The position numbers and the translations under genes were made by a program. Below, one piece after another: positions 42,901-54,739 of a stretch of DNA of 64,000 nt. The DNA is from Symsagittifera roscoffensis (lineage: Eukaryota > Xenacoelomorpha > Acoela > Convolutidae), in assembly GCF_963678635.1 (NCBI RefSeq), contig NW_026971330.1, positions 1 through 64,000 of the forward strand, in the 5' to 3' direction. Every line of letters starts with the position of its first letter. Position 1 is the first letter of the stretch. The notes below the pieces were generated by a model. That model was not told where the DNA came from and did not search any database. It worked only from the letters and a program-made list of their open reading frames with translations.

Positions 42901-45300
42901 CTTGGTCGCGTGGAATTGATTCTTGGTCGCGCCTTCTCCGCGATGGCCTGAAAAGTCGCGCGCTCTCCGCCTCAATCTGAAAAGTTGCGTCGTGCCGTCT
43001 TGGTCGCGTGGAATTGATTCTTAGTCGTGCCTTCTCCGCGATGGTCAGGAAAGTCGCGCCCTCTCCGTCTTGGTCTGAAAATTAGCGCTGTCTCTGCCTT
43101 GGCCTAGAAAGTCGCGTCGTCTCCGTATTGGTCGCGTGGAATTGATTATTGGTCGCGCCGTCTCCGCGATGGCCTGAAAAGTCGCGCGCTCTCCGCCTCA
43201 ATCTGAAAAGTTGCGTCGTGCCGTCTTGGTCGCGTGGAATTGATTCTTGGTCGCGCCTTCTCCGCGATGGTCTGGAAAGTCGCGCCCACTCCGACTCAAC
43301 CTGAAAAGTTGCGTCGTGTCCGTCTTGGTTGCGTGGAATTGATTCTTGGTCGCACCTTCTCCGCGATGGTCAGGAAAGTCGCGCCCTCTCCGTCTTGGTC
43401 TGAAAATTAGCGCTGTCTCTGCCTTGGCCTAGAAAGTCGCGTCGTCTCCGTATTGGTCGCGTGGAATTGATTATTGGTCGCGCCGTCTCCGCGATGGTCT
43501 GAAAAGTCGCGCCCTCTCCGCCTCAATCTGAAAAGTTGCGTCGTGCCGTCTTGGTCGCGTGGAATTGATTCTTGGTCGCGCCTTCTCCGCGATGGTCTTG
43601 AAAGTCGCGCCCACTCCGACTCAACCTGAAAAGTTGCGTCGTGTCCGTCTTGGTTGCGTGGAATTGATTCTTGGTCGCACCTTCTCCGCGATGGACAGGA
43701 AAGTCGCGCCCTCTCCGTCTTGGTCTGAAAAGTAGCGCTGTCTCTGCCTTGGCCTAGAAAGTCGCGTCGTCTCCGTATTGGTCGCGTGGAATTGATTATT
43801 GGTCGCGCCGTCTCCGCGATGGTCTGAAAAGTCGCGCGCTCTCCGACTCAATCTGAAAAGTTGCGTCGTGCCGTCTTGGTCGCATGGAATTGATTCTTGG
43901 TCGCGTGGAATTGATTCTTGGTCGTGCCTTCTCCACGATGGTCAGGAAAATCGCGCCCTCTCCGTCTTGGTCTGAAAAGTAGCGCTGTCTCTGCCTTGGC
44001 CTAGAAAGTCGCGTCGTCTCCGTATTGGTCGCGTGGAATTGATTATTGGTCGCGCCGTCTCCGCGATGGTCTGAAAAGTCGCGCCCTCTCCGCCTCAATC
44101 TGAAAAGTTGCGTCGTGCCGTCTTGGTCGCGTGAAATTGATTCTTGGTCGCGCCTTCTCCGCGATGGTCTGGAAAGTCGCGCCCACTCCGACTCAACCTG
44201 AAAAGTTGCGTCGTGTCCGTCTTGGTTGCGTGGAATTGATTCTTGGTCGCGCCTTCTCCGCGATGGTCAGGAAAGTCGCGCCCTCTCCGTCTTGGTCTGA
44301 AAAGTAGCGCCGTCTCTGCCTTGGCATAGAAAGTCGCGTCGTCTCCGTATTGGTCGCGTGGAATTGATTATTGGTCGCGCCGTCTCCGCGATGGTCTGAA
44401 AAGTCGCGCCCTCTCCGACTCAACCTGAAAAAGTGCGTCGTCTCTGTCTTGGTTGCGTGGAATTGATTCTTGGTCGCACTTTCTCCGCAATGGTCAGGAA
44501 AGTCGCGCCCTCTCCGTCTTGGTCTGAAAAGTAGCGTTGTCTCTGCCTTGGCCTAGAAAGTCGCGTCCTCTCCGTATTGGTCGCGTGGAATTGATTATTG
44601 GTCGCGCCGTCTCCGCGATGGTCTGCAAAGTCGCGCCTTCTCCGCCTCAATCTGAAAAGTTGCGTCGTGCCGTCTTGGTCGCGTGGAATTGATTCTTGGT
44701 CGCGCCTTCTCTGCGATGGTCAGGAAAGTCGCGCCCTCTCCGATTTGGTCTGAAAAGTAGCGCTGTCTCTGTCTTGGCCTAGAAAGTCGCGTCGTCTCCG
44801 TATTGGTCGCGTAGAATTGATTATTGGTCGCGCCGTCTCCGCGATGGTCTGAAAAGTCGCGCCTTCTCCGCCTCAATCTGAAAAGTTGCGTCGTGCCGTC
44901 TTGGTCGCGTGGAATTGATGCTTGGTCGCGCCTTCTCCGCGATGGTCTGGAAAGTCGCGCCCACTCCGACTCAACCTGAAAAGTTGCGTCGTGCCGTCTT
45001 GGTCGCGTGGAATTGATTCTTGGTCGCGCCTTCTCCGCGATGGTCTGGAAAGTCGCGCCCACTCCGACTCAACCTGAAAAGTTGCGTCGTGTCCGTCTTG
45101 GTCGCATGGAATTGATTCTTGGTCGCACCTTCTCTGCGATGGTCAGGAAAGTCGCGCCCTCTCCGCTTTGGTCTGAAAAGTAGCGCTGTCTCTGTCTTGG
45201 CCTAGAAAGTCGCGTCGTCTCCATATTGGTCGCGTAGAATTGATTATTGGTCGCACCGTCTCCGCGATGGTCTGGAAAGTCGCGCCCTCTCCGCCTCAAC
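33951..45300. repeat. Satellite block III, 226/551-bp higher-order repeats
   Basis: Here a 98/99-base trimer with cctcaatctgaaaagttgcg and cgtgccgtcttggtcgcgtg alternates with the 128-base tetramer, giving 226 bases. Two such dimers plus one more trimer give 551 bases, seen for instance between about 40097, 40647, 41198 and 41749. A 904-bp repeat (37638 and 38542) and a 2,047-bp repeat (41749 and 43796) lie on top. Confidence 0.85.
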
Positions 45301-47230
45301 CTGAAATGTTGCGTCGTGCTGTATTGGTCGCGTGGAATTGATTCTTGGTCGCGCCTTCACCGCGATGGTCTGGAAAGTAGCGCCCACTCCGACTCAAACT
45401 GAAAAATTGCGTCGTGTCCGTCTTGGTTGCGTGGAATTGATTCTTGATCGCACCTTCTCCGCGATGGTCAGGAAAGTCGCGCCCTCTCCGCCTCAACCTG
45501 AAATGTTGCGTCGTGCTGTATTGGTCGCGTGGAAATGAATATTGGTCCCGCCGTCTCCGCGATGGTCTGGAAAGTCGCGCCCTCTCCGCCTCAACCTGAA
45601 ATGTTGCGTCGTGCTGTATTGGTCGCGTGGAATTGATTCTTGGTCGCGCCTTCACCGCGATGGTCTGGAAAGTAGCGCCCACTCCGACTCAAACTGAAAA
45701 ATTGCGTCGTGTCCGTCTTGGTTGCGTGGAATTGATTCTTGATCGCACCTTCTCCGCGATGGTCAGGAAAGTCGCGCCCTCTCCGTCTTGGTCTGAAAAG
45801 TAGCGCTGTCTCTGCCTTGGCCTAGAAAGTCGCGTCGTCTCCGTATTGGTCGCGTGGAATTGATTATTGGTCGCGCCGTCTCCGCGATGGTCTGAAAAGT
45901 CGCGCCCTCTCCGCCTCAATCTGGGAATTGCGTCGTGCCGTCTTGGTCGCGTGGAATTGATTCTTGGTCGCGCCTTCTCCGCGATGGTCTGTAAAGTCGC
46001 GCCCACTCCGACTCCACCTGAAAAGTTGCGTCGTGTCCGTTTTGGTCGCTTGGAATTGATTCTTGGTCGCACCTTCTCCGCGATTGTCAGGAAAGTCGCA
46101 ACCTCTCCGCCTTGGTCTGAAAAGTAGCGCTGTCTCTGTTTTGGCCTAGAAAGTCGCTTCGTCTCCGTATTGGTCGCGTGGAATTGATTATTGGTCGCAC
46201 CGTCTCCGCGATGGTCTGGAAAGTCGCGCCCTCTCCGCCTTGGTCTCAAAAGTAGCGCTGTCTCTGCCTTGGCCTGGAAAATCTCGTTGTCTTCGCCTTG
46301 GTCGCAAGGAATCAATTCTTGATCGCGCCGCCTCCGCGATGGTCTGGAAAGTCGCGCCCTCTCTGCCTTGGTCTGAAAAGTCGCGCTGTCTCTGCCTTGG
46401 CCTAGAATGTCCGTCGTCTCCGTATTGGTCGCGTGGAATTGATTATTGGTCGCACCGTCTCCGCGATGGTCTGGAAAGTCGCGCCCTCTCCGCCTTGGTC
46501 TGAAAAGTTACGCTGTCTCTGCCTTGGCCTAGAAAGCCGCGTCGTCTCCGCCTTAGTCGCGTAGAATTGAATATTGGTCGCGCCGTCTCGGCGATGGTCT
46601 GGAAAGTCGCGCCCTCTCAGCCTCAACCTGAAAAGTTGCGTCGTGCTGTCTTGGTCGCGTGGAATTGATTCTTGGTCGCGCCTTCACCGCGATGGTCTGG
46701 AAAGTCGCGCCCACTCCGACTCAACCTGAAAAGTTGCGTCGTGTCCGTCTTGGTTGCGTGGAATTGATTCTTGGTCGCACCTTCTCCGCGATGGTCAGGA
46801 AAGTCGCGCCCTCTCCGTCTTGGTCTGAAAAGTAGCGCTGTCTCTGCCTTGGCCTAGAAAGTCGCGTCGTCTCCGTATTGGTCGCGTGGAATTGATTATT
46901 GGTCGCGCCATCTCCGCGATGATCTGAAAAGTCGCGCTGTCTCTGCCTTGGCCTAAAAAGTTGCGTCGTCTCCGCCTTGGTCGCGAAGAATTAATTCTTG
47001 GTCGCGCCGTCTCCGCGATGGTCTGGAAAGTCACGCCGTCTCTGCCTTGGTCTGAAAAGTCGCGCTGTCTCTGCCTTGGCCTAGAAAGCCGCGCTGTCTC
47101 TGCCTTGGCCTAGAAAGTCGCGTCGTCTCCGCCTTGGTCGCGAAGAATTGATTCTTGGTCGCGCCGTCTCCGCGATGGTCAGGAAAGTCGCGCCCTCTCT
47201 GCCTTGGTCTGAAAAGTAGCGCTGTCTCTG
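45301..47230. repeat. Satellite block IV, mixed units
   Basis: Short local duplications (for example the gcctcaacctgaaatgttgcg unit at about 45290, 45486 and 45588) and units shared with blocks I and II. Homogeneity falls towards the right. Confidence 0.75.
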
Positions 47231-48725
47231 CCTTGGCCTGGAAAGTTGCACCGTATCCACCTCAGTCGCGAGGAATATAATCTTGGTCGGGTCGACTCCG
47301 CCTTAGTCTGAAAAGTCGCGTGGTGTCCGTCTTGGTCGCGTGGAATTGATTATTGGTCGCGCCGTCTCCGCGATTGTCTGGAAAGTCGCGCCCTCAACGC
47401 CTCAACCTGAAAAGTTGCGTCGTGTCAGTCTTGGTCGCGTGGAATTGATTCTTGGTCTCGCCGTCTCCGCGATGGTCAGGAAAGTCGCGCCCTCTCCACC
47501 TTGGTCTGAAAAGTAGCGCTTTCTCTGCCTTGGCCTGTAAAGTCGCGTCGTCTCCGCCTTGGTAGCATGAAATTGATTCTTGGTCGTGCCGTCTCCGCGA
47601 TGGTCTGGAAAGTCGCACCCTCTCTGCCTTGGTTTAAAAAGTCGCGCTGTCTCTGCCTTGGTCAAGAAAGTCGCGTCATCTTCGCCTTGGTCGCGAAGAA
47701 TTCATTCTTGGTCGCGCCGTCTCCACGATGGTCTGGAAAGTCGCGCTCTCTCCGCCTTGGTCTAAAAAGTAGCGCTGTCTCTGCCTTGGCCCGGAAAGTC
47801 TCGTTGTCTTCGCCTTGGTCGCAAGGAATCAATTCTTGTTCGCGCCGTCTCTGCGATGATCTGGAAAGTCGCGCCTTCTCTGCCTTGGTCTGAAAAGTCG
47901 CGCTGTCTCTGCCATGGCCAAGAAAGTCGCGTCATCTTCGCCTTGGTCGCGAAGAATTCATTCTTGGTCGCGCCGTCTCCACGAAAGTCTGGAAAATCGC
48001 GCTCTCTCCGCCTTGGTCTAAAAAGTCGCTCCGTCTCTGCCTTGAACCGGAAAGTCACGCCGTCTCCGCCTTGCCGACTAAGAAGCGAGGAATTGATTCT
48101 TGGTCGCGCCATTTCCGCCTCATTCTGGAAAGTCGCGCCGTCTCCCCCTCAGTCTGGAAATTCGCGCCGTATCTGACTTGGTCTGAGCCGTCTCCACTGA
48201 TTGCTAAAGTCGCGACACCTCCACCACGGTCGTGAAGAAATGTTTCTTAGTCGCGCCGTCCCCGCTTTGGTCTGAAAAATCGCGCCGTCTCCGCCTTGGT
48301 CGCGAAAATCGCGCCGTATTCACATTCGTCGCGAAAACCCTGAACAATTTTTTATAAAGTCGTGTCGTCTCCATGTTGGTCTGAAAAGTCGCGATGTCTC
48401 CATCTCGGTCTGGAAAGTCAAGAAGTGGCTCAGTTTGGTCACGCTGGTCACGCCGTTTTATGAGCCGCAGGGTCGCGCCGTATCCGCCTCGTGCGAGAAA
48501 GTCACGCCTGAGTTTTTCGGTCGCGAAAGTCTGGAAATGGCAGCTCTTGGTCGCGAGAGTCTGGACATACCAAATAAGAGTCGTACGGAATATCATGGTT
48601 GCAAAATTCTGAAAATGCCAGGTTTTGGTCGCCAAAGTCTGGAGATGCCTAATTTTAGTCTGGAAAGTCTGGACATGCCAAAATTTTGTCGCGAAAGTTT
48701 GGACATGAGTCTGGCACCTCGACCC
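47231..48725. repeat. Right edge of the satellite, strongly diverged monomers
   Basis: From 47246 the array shows gcaccgtatccacctcagtcg and aatataatcttggtcgggtc again, as at the left edge. After about 48200 the monomers become irregular. The last 250 bases consist of ~30-base monomers like ttttggtcgcgaaagtctgg with acatgcc, which lack the ctctccgcc core of the central array. Confidence 0.85.
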
Positions 48726-49060
48726 GGGAAGCAAACCTTATCATCAAAAGCACCTATTTGATTTTTTTTGTTTTGGATTGTACTCTTGTCCCTTAATCCA
48801 GCTCTTTTGCAAAGATTCGGAGTCCTACTCAGGATGGATTTGGGGGGGGGGGGGGGGGGGGGGGAGGGTGCGGACGCCCTTTCTTCCCTCAGGGATTCGA
48901 ACCCCTACCGACCCAAAGGTCCCTCCTGGAACTATTTTGAGTTACCCAATTTTGGCTGTGGACCCTAAAACTTTTTCAAAGGCGCTTTTGGCGCTAATCT
49001 ATATTTACTTTAAGGGGCCCGCCCGCCCGCCCTCGAAAAAATCCTAGATCCGCTTCTGGT
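48726..49060. repeat. Repeat-like segment with a 23-base G run and a tRNA B-box-like motif
   Basis: 48842-48864 is an uninterrupted run of 23 G. Just after it, ggattcgaacccc at about 48893 is the reverse complement of the tRNA B-box/T-loop pattern GGTTCGAATCC inside a small stem on the minus strand, and the segment ends with aatcctagatccgcttctgg. This could be an old tRNA-derived SINE on the minus strand, but no convincing A box was found. Confidence 0.35.
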
Positions 49061-50090
49061 CCTACTTATAGATTTGAGGACCGATTGTAGTTATCAGCCT
49101 CTGAAATGCGGACGGCCAACCCAGTCATAAGCAATATCGAAACTTTTCATGCTGACAACAATCATCAGTACTTTCAAATCTGATCTCAAATGCGACCGAA
49201 AATCGCGGTCAATTGTCTTAAGCTTTCAAATGCTGGCAGCAGTAATCACCCGAGTTGAAATTGCATTGCAATTCAGAAAAGTATCATTGTTATTGCATTG
49301 TTTTCAGGGATGTACCAGCACAAATACATAGATTTACTCTGTTTCAACTATGTTCATGTTTTTACCCTTAAAATTAAAAAAAAATGATGTGACACCAATG
49401 AAACATCTATCTCACATTGATGTTTGAATTAAAACCATGTTTTACGAAATTTCGATTTGTTTTCAAAGTTTTGTTACGAGTTGTTACGAAAAATTAAAAA
49501 CAATTAGGATAGCCTTAGAGTATAAAAATTGCTAGACACCAAGTAAACAAGTGGTTTTTTTCTGAAAAAAAATAATTTCAGCTTTACAGGGTAATTCTTG
49601 GAATTAACAGAGCTTGAGCAAGTGAGTCTTTTTTTTTTAGAAAAGGTTATTTATATTTTAAAAAATTGCTTTAAATTGGTATTCTCGCCCAGTAATCTTC
49701 AAGAAGAAGGAAGAAGGCCAAAAAGTATCTTAAATAAGAAAGACGAAGTAGAATTATCAAAAAGTCTTCAAGATTTTTCAAGGATATCCAAGGTTGGTGT
49801 ATTTGGGGACCGGGAAAACAGGGATGAAACATCAAGTTAAATTGCATCCATGTTTCCTTAGAGAATCAGAAAAATCAAATCCATGTTTCAGCCATGATTC
49901 ATCAATTAAACTTCATGCAAAACAGTGTAATTTGCATGCATGTTACATAGATGAAACAAGGATGAACGTCGTTAAAGTGATACTGCATCAGGAATGATAA
50001 ATGGATGCAAAAAATGAAAGATCTTTGACACTTTTCTGAATTACAATGCAACTTCAACACGGGTAGATAAATGTTGTCTGTTATGGCCAA
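49061..50090. other. AT-rich stretch with degenerate short repeats
   Basis: Contains loosely repeated phrases such as catgattcatcaat, gatgaaac and catccatgtttc between about 49810 and 49990. A segment near 49250-49330 (ttgcattgcaattcagaaaa, ttgcattgttttcagggatg) has weak likeness to 50275-50345 and 63610-63680. No gene is supported. Confidence 0.5.
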
Positions 50091-51453
50091 TTTACAAATT
50101 TTCATGTTTTTGTATAGTTATTTCATCAAACCACGCAAGATAACAAACGCCTCTAATTTGAAGAAAAAAATCTGTATTTCACGAATGTGGTCGGAGCTTT
50201 CTCGGTTATTGCAAAGCAACCGCTTATAATTGTTTATTCCTTGGTTTGTTTTTCCTACCAGAGTTGAAGTTGTATTGCAATTCGGAAACGTGTCCTACAA
50301 TTTTCATTTTTTACATCAGTTTATCTTTCATGTTGCAGTGCCATTTTGAAGATGTTTGTCTACGTTCATTCTATAAAACAGGGACGCAAATTACATGATG
50401 AATCATGACTGAAACATAGATGTAGTTTCTACGATTCATCCATGAAACATGGCTGCAAATTGAATTGGCGTTTCAGTGATGAGTCATAACTGTAGCAGAC
50501 ACTACAATATTGCATTTTTTTTTTTGATTTTCAACAAAAATTTTTAACAAGAAAACTATCCGTCAGAGTGTTGCATTGTAAACAAAAACTTCGGGATAGA
50601 CCTGTACTTCAAAACACAAGTTTAATAGGGATCAATTTCGAATATTTAAATCTAACGGCTCTCGCGATATAAAAAACTGAACATGAAAAAATGTTTTCGT
50701 ACACTTAGTTATTGTGTTAGTTTGAAATTCTTAGACATTTTTCCGACCGACAAGAACTCCGCGCAAACACTCGAAACAAAAACAATTCCAATATATTTTA
50801 ACTAGATTTTACTTTCAATTTTGGCACTACTTACTCTCGTACTAGTTAACCAGCATCTCGTGAAAAGGTTAAGTTATAATTTCACGGCCGCATTTTTTCG
50901 CAAAAAGAAAAAACCATCATTGTTTCATCAAAGTACTATCAATGTAGAATCCCTGTTTCATCAATGTACAATCAATATACTAGAAATTGTACGCTGTATC
51001 CATGTCTCAGCGATGATTCATCAATGTACAATCAATGTGTCAAAACTGAATTTACAACAATGTCCCATCAATGTATCATCAATGTAGCATCCACAAATTT
51101 ACAAATTTGCATGTATTTGTATAGTTATTTCATCATACCACGCAAGATAACAAACGCCTCTAATTTGAAGAAAAAAAACTGTACTTCACGAATGTGGTCG
51201 GAGCTTTCTCGGTTATTGCACAGCAACCGCTGATAATTGTTTATTCCTTGGTTTTTTTTTCCTACCAGGGTTGAAGTTGCATTGAAATTCGGAAACGTGT
51301 CCTACAATTTTCATTTTTTGCATCAATTTATTTTTCATGTTGCAGTGGCATTTTGAAGATGTTTGTCTACGTTAATACTATGAAACAGGGACGCAAATTA
51401 CATGATGAATCATGACTGAAACATAGAAGTAGTTTCTATGATTCATCCATGAT
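50091..51453. repeat. Direct repeat spaced by about 1,007 bases
   Basis: The segment from 50091 (tttacaaattttcatg, then ttgtatagttatttcatcaa and gataacaaacgcctctaatt) to about 50445 recurs at 51098-51453 with few changes. The second copy stops abruptly at ccatga, seven bases before the palindrome starts. Between the copies, 50920-51090 holds several imperfect copies of tcatcaatgtacaatcaatgt. A reverse-complement piece of the same repeat is at 63812-63892. Confidence 0.8.
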
Positions 51454-53174
51454 GTTTTGGGACTTGATGTTTTTTTTCGCAATGCCTTGAAAATTTTTTG
51501 CCTTTTTGCATAATTCTCATTTTTTCTCAAAAACAAATGTACTGTTTTTTTAAAAAAAAAAGGTGCTAATAAAAAAACTGGCTAATCTACTATGTGTTTG
51601 GTTTTGCGCTAGTGTATTTTCATTTTACCGCACGTTCTTTTGTTTTCTACTTTAAATAGACTAATTTAGAAGCGGCTATCTTTCAAAAACTTTCCAATGT
51701 TTCAGAAACATATCTATCTTTTAAAATAAATTACCATGTTTGATTCTTTCACCGGGGAAAATAAGAGTTTGCTGATGATGGAAAAAATCTTGAGCGTGAG
51801 GTTTACTTTATAACCTCCTATCTGTCCATTGTTGACTATTTACTATGACAAATTGGCTTTCCAACTGAAGAAGTAAACTCTATAATGAAATATTGATTTA
51901 AAATCTCACACTTTTTTTCTTGTACACTCAAAATTGCTGCGAAAAAAATTCATTTTTTTTTCATAAAAAGTCTCGCGGAAAATCAAGAAAACAAAACATG
52001 GATCAACTGAAAAACTGAAAACAAAAAAGTTGTAAGTAAAACACTTGCTGATTCGAGTATTTCGACGAATGTGAAAGACTGATAGTTATTGAATACCCAA
52101 TTAGCCCGTCAAAAAATCTAATATAGCGTATAGGTTAATATTAAAACTAATTTACACTACTACTTTTATCGTGTGCAATTCTCAAAGTATTCAAAGAGGT
52201 GATATCAACTGCTGATTAATATATCTTTTAAATCGAAATTCGTCGGTTTGCGATTGGGTCTAAAACCCAAGGTTTGCGTTTAGGTATATAAACCGTTTGT
52301 TGCAAAACCGTTCAAAAACCAAGTTTAAGCAGAGGAAAAATGCGTGAACTGTCCATCTGTTACATGTGATCAAGTTTGAGTCGCAGAGATACCGGGGTGT
52401 ACCAAAAATTTTTGTCATCAATTTTCATATATAGAAAAAGACTTACCGTATAATTTCGCTTAACCATGCGCACAGAAAATTAAAAAAACACTCCCTAAAA
52501 AGCATATTTTTAATGAAAACCATACAAGAATCATTTATCCATAAAGTAAAAAAATAATATTTTTCGTTTTTTCTTAAAGATTTTTGTGTTTTTTTTCAAA
52601 AAAAAACATTCACCACGGCTTTTCTCACACAAGAAAACTCCCTGGAGGGAAAAAATTTTGCGATAATCGGCCTTCAAGAATGACTTTGATTATCAAAGTC
52701 GCTCAGAAGTGTGAAAAAACCTCAAACGTTTGTATATGGCAAAAGAAAAATAACATATGACAAGATAAATTGTGGTGTGATTTGTTTGACAGGTTGATGT
52801 GTATCTTACAATTGAAAACTTCAAGATTGGATTTGAAATTGGAACAATTTTGCTGTGCGGGATAAATCGTCACGCATTAAAAGTTTCCATTACGCTTTCA
52901 GAATTAATGGATATGATTAACTCAATTTCTAGTTTCCAATTTTTTTGAACAAAAAAACCAATTCTGCCCTTTAACGTCTATGAAGTTAGTGTTCAATATG
53001 AAAAAAAGATGAAAATTCAAAAAAATCCTACGATACTTAGAGTCGATACTGACGAGCTAAGCATACAGCAACGTGTTAAATAGATGGAATAGCATGCCTG
53101 ATTTCAACTTGGAACGATTTTCAAGTCAAAACACATTGCGGCTTACGCAATAATAGCACAAACTATATCAGGAA

Positions 53175-53381
53175 TTAAATGTCCCACGTTTTTTGATAGT
53201 CAATCCTTACAAAAAAATCACGAGCAAAATAGTTTTTGATGTTTGAGCTCGGGACAACAATCCTTTTAGTCGGAACAATAAAATCAAACTGTGCTTTTTG
53301 TGAATTATAAACAGATTCCGCAACAAGGACGCTGCTTTTGTCATTTTTTAGTTCTTTTGGTTTGTTTGATCGTTCCGTCAA
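53175..53381 (-). pseudogene. Unknown frame in outer module, left arm
   Basis: A 68-codon frame starting MTERSNKPKELKNDKSSVLV and containing AESVYNSQKAQFDFIVPTKR and FFVRIDYQKTW. The right arm has the same frame on the plus strand at about 61430-61680 with few amino-acid changes and one stop. Unrecognised. It may be an exon rather than a full gene. Confidence 0.4.
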
Positions 53382-53416
53382 AGTTTCATCATATTTAAAA
53401 TTAGTTACTCCGAAAA

Positions 53417-53635
53417 ATGCAAGTAAACGGGAAAAAGGGTGTCAGAGAGTTCGTTTTTGATTTTTTTTACCTGCAAAACTTGACAACCATTAAGAAAACT
53501 CGTAATGGTTCAAATTTCGCATCATTAGTAGTATCGGCTGTGTTTCTAAATTATCGAGAAGTTGTCGAGAATACTGGTTTGATTTTGTATTATAATTCAG
53601 ACAAAAAAAAAGAAATTTTAGAGGCTGGCTTCTAA
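53417..53635 (+). other. Candidate exon/frame in outer module, left arm
   Basis: A 72-codon frame whose part after a possible splice acceptor (caaccattaag) reads TRNGSNFASLVVSAVFLNYR and EVVENTGLILYYNSDKKKEI. The inner module has a diverged version at 56515-56621 (LTTSKKMCRAYSVISLLVSK), which supports a real coding origin. The right-arm copy has a frameshift at the equivalent place. No family is recognised. Confidence 0.4.
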
Positions 53636-54559
53636 TTTTAATTCTACTGAAATCAAATTTAACTACAGTTTTTATCCTAATTCAGGCATCATAAAAATTA
53701 TTTGAAGACAAATTTCTACACTTTTCAGATAAAAAATTAAAGAAAATTATGTAATTTTTTGCTTTTTTGCAATTATGGAAACAAGGTTTTGATTTTTTTT
53801 TTTAGATTCAACTTTGTTTTGTTCTTTTTTTTATATCTCCTTGTCCATTTGTTCTGAACAATTTGTGCTACTTGCACGGCAATTCATTTGTTTGGTTTTA
53901 ATCGTATGGACGTCATTTCATGTCAGTTGTCTTTTTTAAATCGGTAGTATATCAATCAGCCAAAATATAATTCCAGTCGAAGTGTAAGCAAGCCGAAATT
54001 ACTTTATTGTTATATCTTAGTTATGTTATATCTTAGTTATTGTTATATCTTCGTAAAGATTACAATTTCATGCAAATATTTTCAATGCGATGTAACTCGT
54101 TCGCTGGTTGATACACTCTGAGCGTTTTTGGTTGGTTTATACACTGGCTGGTTTATTCAAACTCTTGGAGTCAGTTTTTTACGTAACTAAATGGCACAAT
54201 TTTTATGTTTTTAACTTACAGATCATTTCAATCCATTTATGGCTAGTTTTTATACCTACTGCTCCAATAAAAAGCTTTAATCAAGACTGAAAGTCAAAAA
54301 GTGAGCATGAGACAGTCGACAATCTTTTTTTAGCAAAACTCAAAATACTATCAATCGACAGCTAGAAAAAAAAACAGAGAACGCTCAAAAATATCGATAA
54401 AAATAAGGCCACGAACTCGATATTCTACTTTTACAAGCAAAAAGTGAACGTGCATTTTTCAGTTGCTTATTAGTTTTGTGTGCTTTTGTGATTGTTAATT
54501 GTTTGTTCTAGGTGATCTTGTTATAAGTTTGAATCGGCGACCATCAGACAACATTCGTA

Positions 54560-54610
54560 ATGTCTAGAAACAAGCCAAAGTCAAAGAACAAATTACAAGG
54601 AGCAACTGGG
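54560..54610 (+). other. Candidate first exon, left arm
   Basis: ATG followed by 16 codons (MSRNKPKSKNKLQGATG), ending exactly at a consensus splice donor gtgagt. The right-arm copy (60221-60274) differs by one extra whole codon and a Ser-to-Pro change, so the frame is kept. It is preceded by a pyrimidine-rich, likely 5-prime untranslated stretch. Confidence 0.45.
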
Positions 54611-54739
54611 GTGAGTTCATCGTTTTTTTGTTTTGACTTCAGTTTTCAGCAAGACACAAGCCTTTTTTACCTCGTAGATTAAATCGGAAAAAAAAGCAAA
54701 ATTGACTTTTTTAGTATTCAGTAGGGTTTATTCGCAGAG

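Larger units (their letters stand above)
22876..48725. repeat. 25.8-kb GC-rich satellite array of ~29-bp monomers
   Basis: Continuous tandem array of related ~29-base monomers of the type gtctccgccttggtctggaa followed by agtcgcgcc. Every fourth monomer or so is extended to ~41 bases by an insert like ggaattgattcttggtcgcg. CpG is abundant (tcgcg, cgcgcc, ccgcg in almost every monomer), in strong contrast to the AT-rich flanks. The centre is highly homogeneous and both edges are diverged. There are no spacers of unique sequence. Role unknown; a heterochromatin or centromere-type satellite is one possibility. Confidence 0.95.

Noticed and set aside
23652-46315. Dozens of open frames of 60-318 codons on both strands in the satellite
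   Set aside because: They repeat with the satellite period on both strands at once and in several frames, carry no domain, and differ by the same variants as the DNA repeat. Treated as by-products, not genes.
22876-48725. CRISPR-like array of 29-base repeats
   Set aside because: There are no unique spacers; the monomers abut directly and the DNA is eukaryotic.
48893-48905. A functional tRNA gene at the ggattcgaacccc motif
   Set aside because: No acceptor stem, anticodon arm or A box could be formed around it.
50920-51090. Imperfect tcatcaatgtacaatcaatgt copies as a regular tandem repeat or protein-binding array
   Set aside because: Copies are too irregular in length and spacing to call an ordered array by eye.
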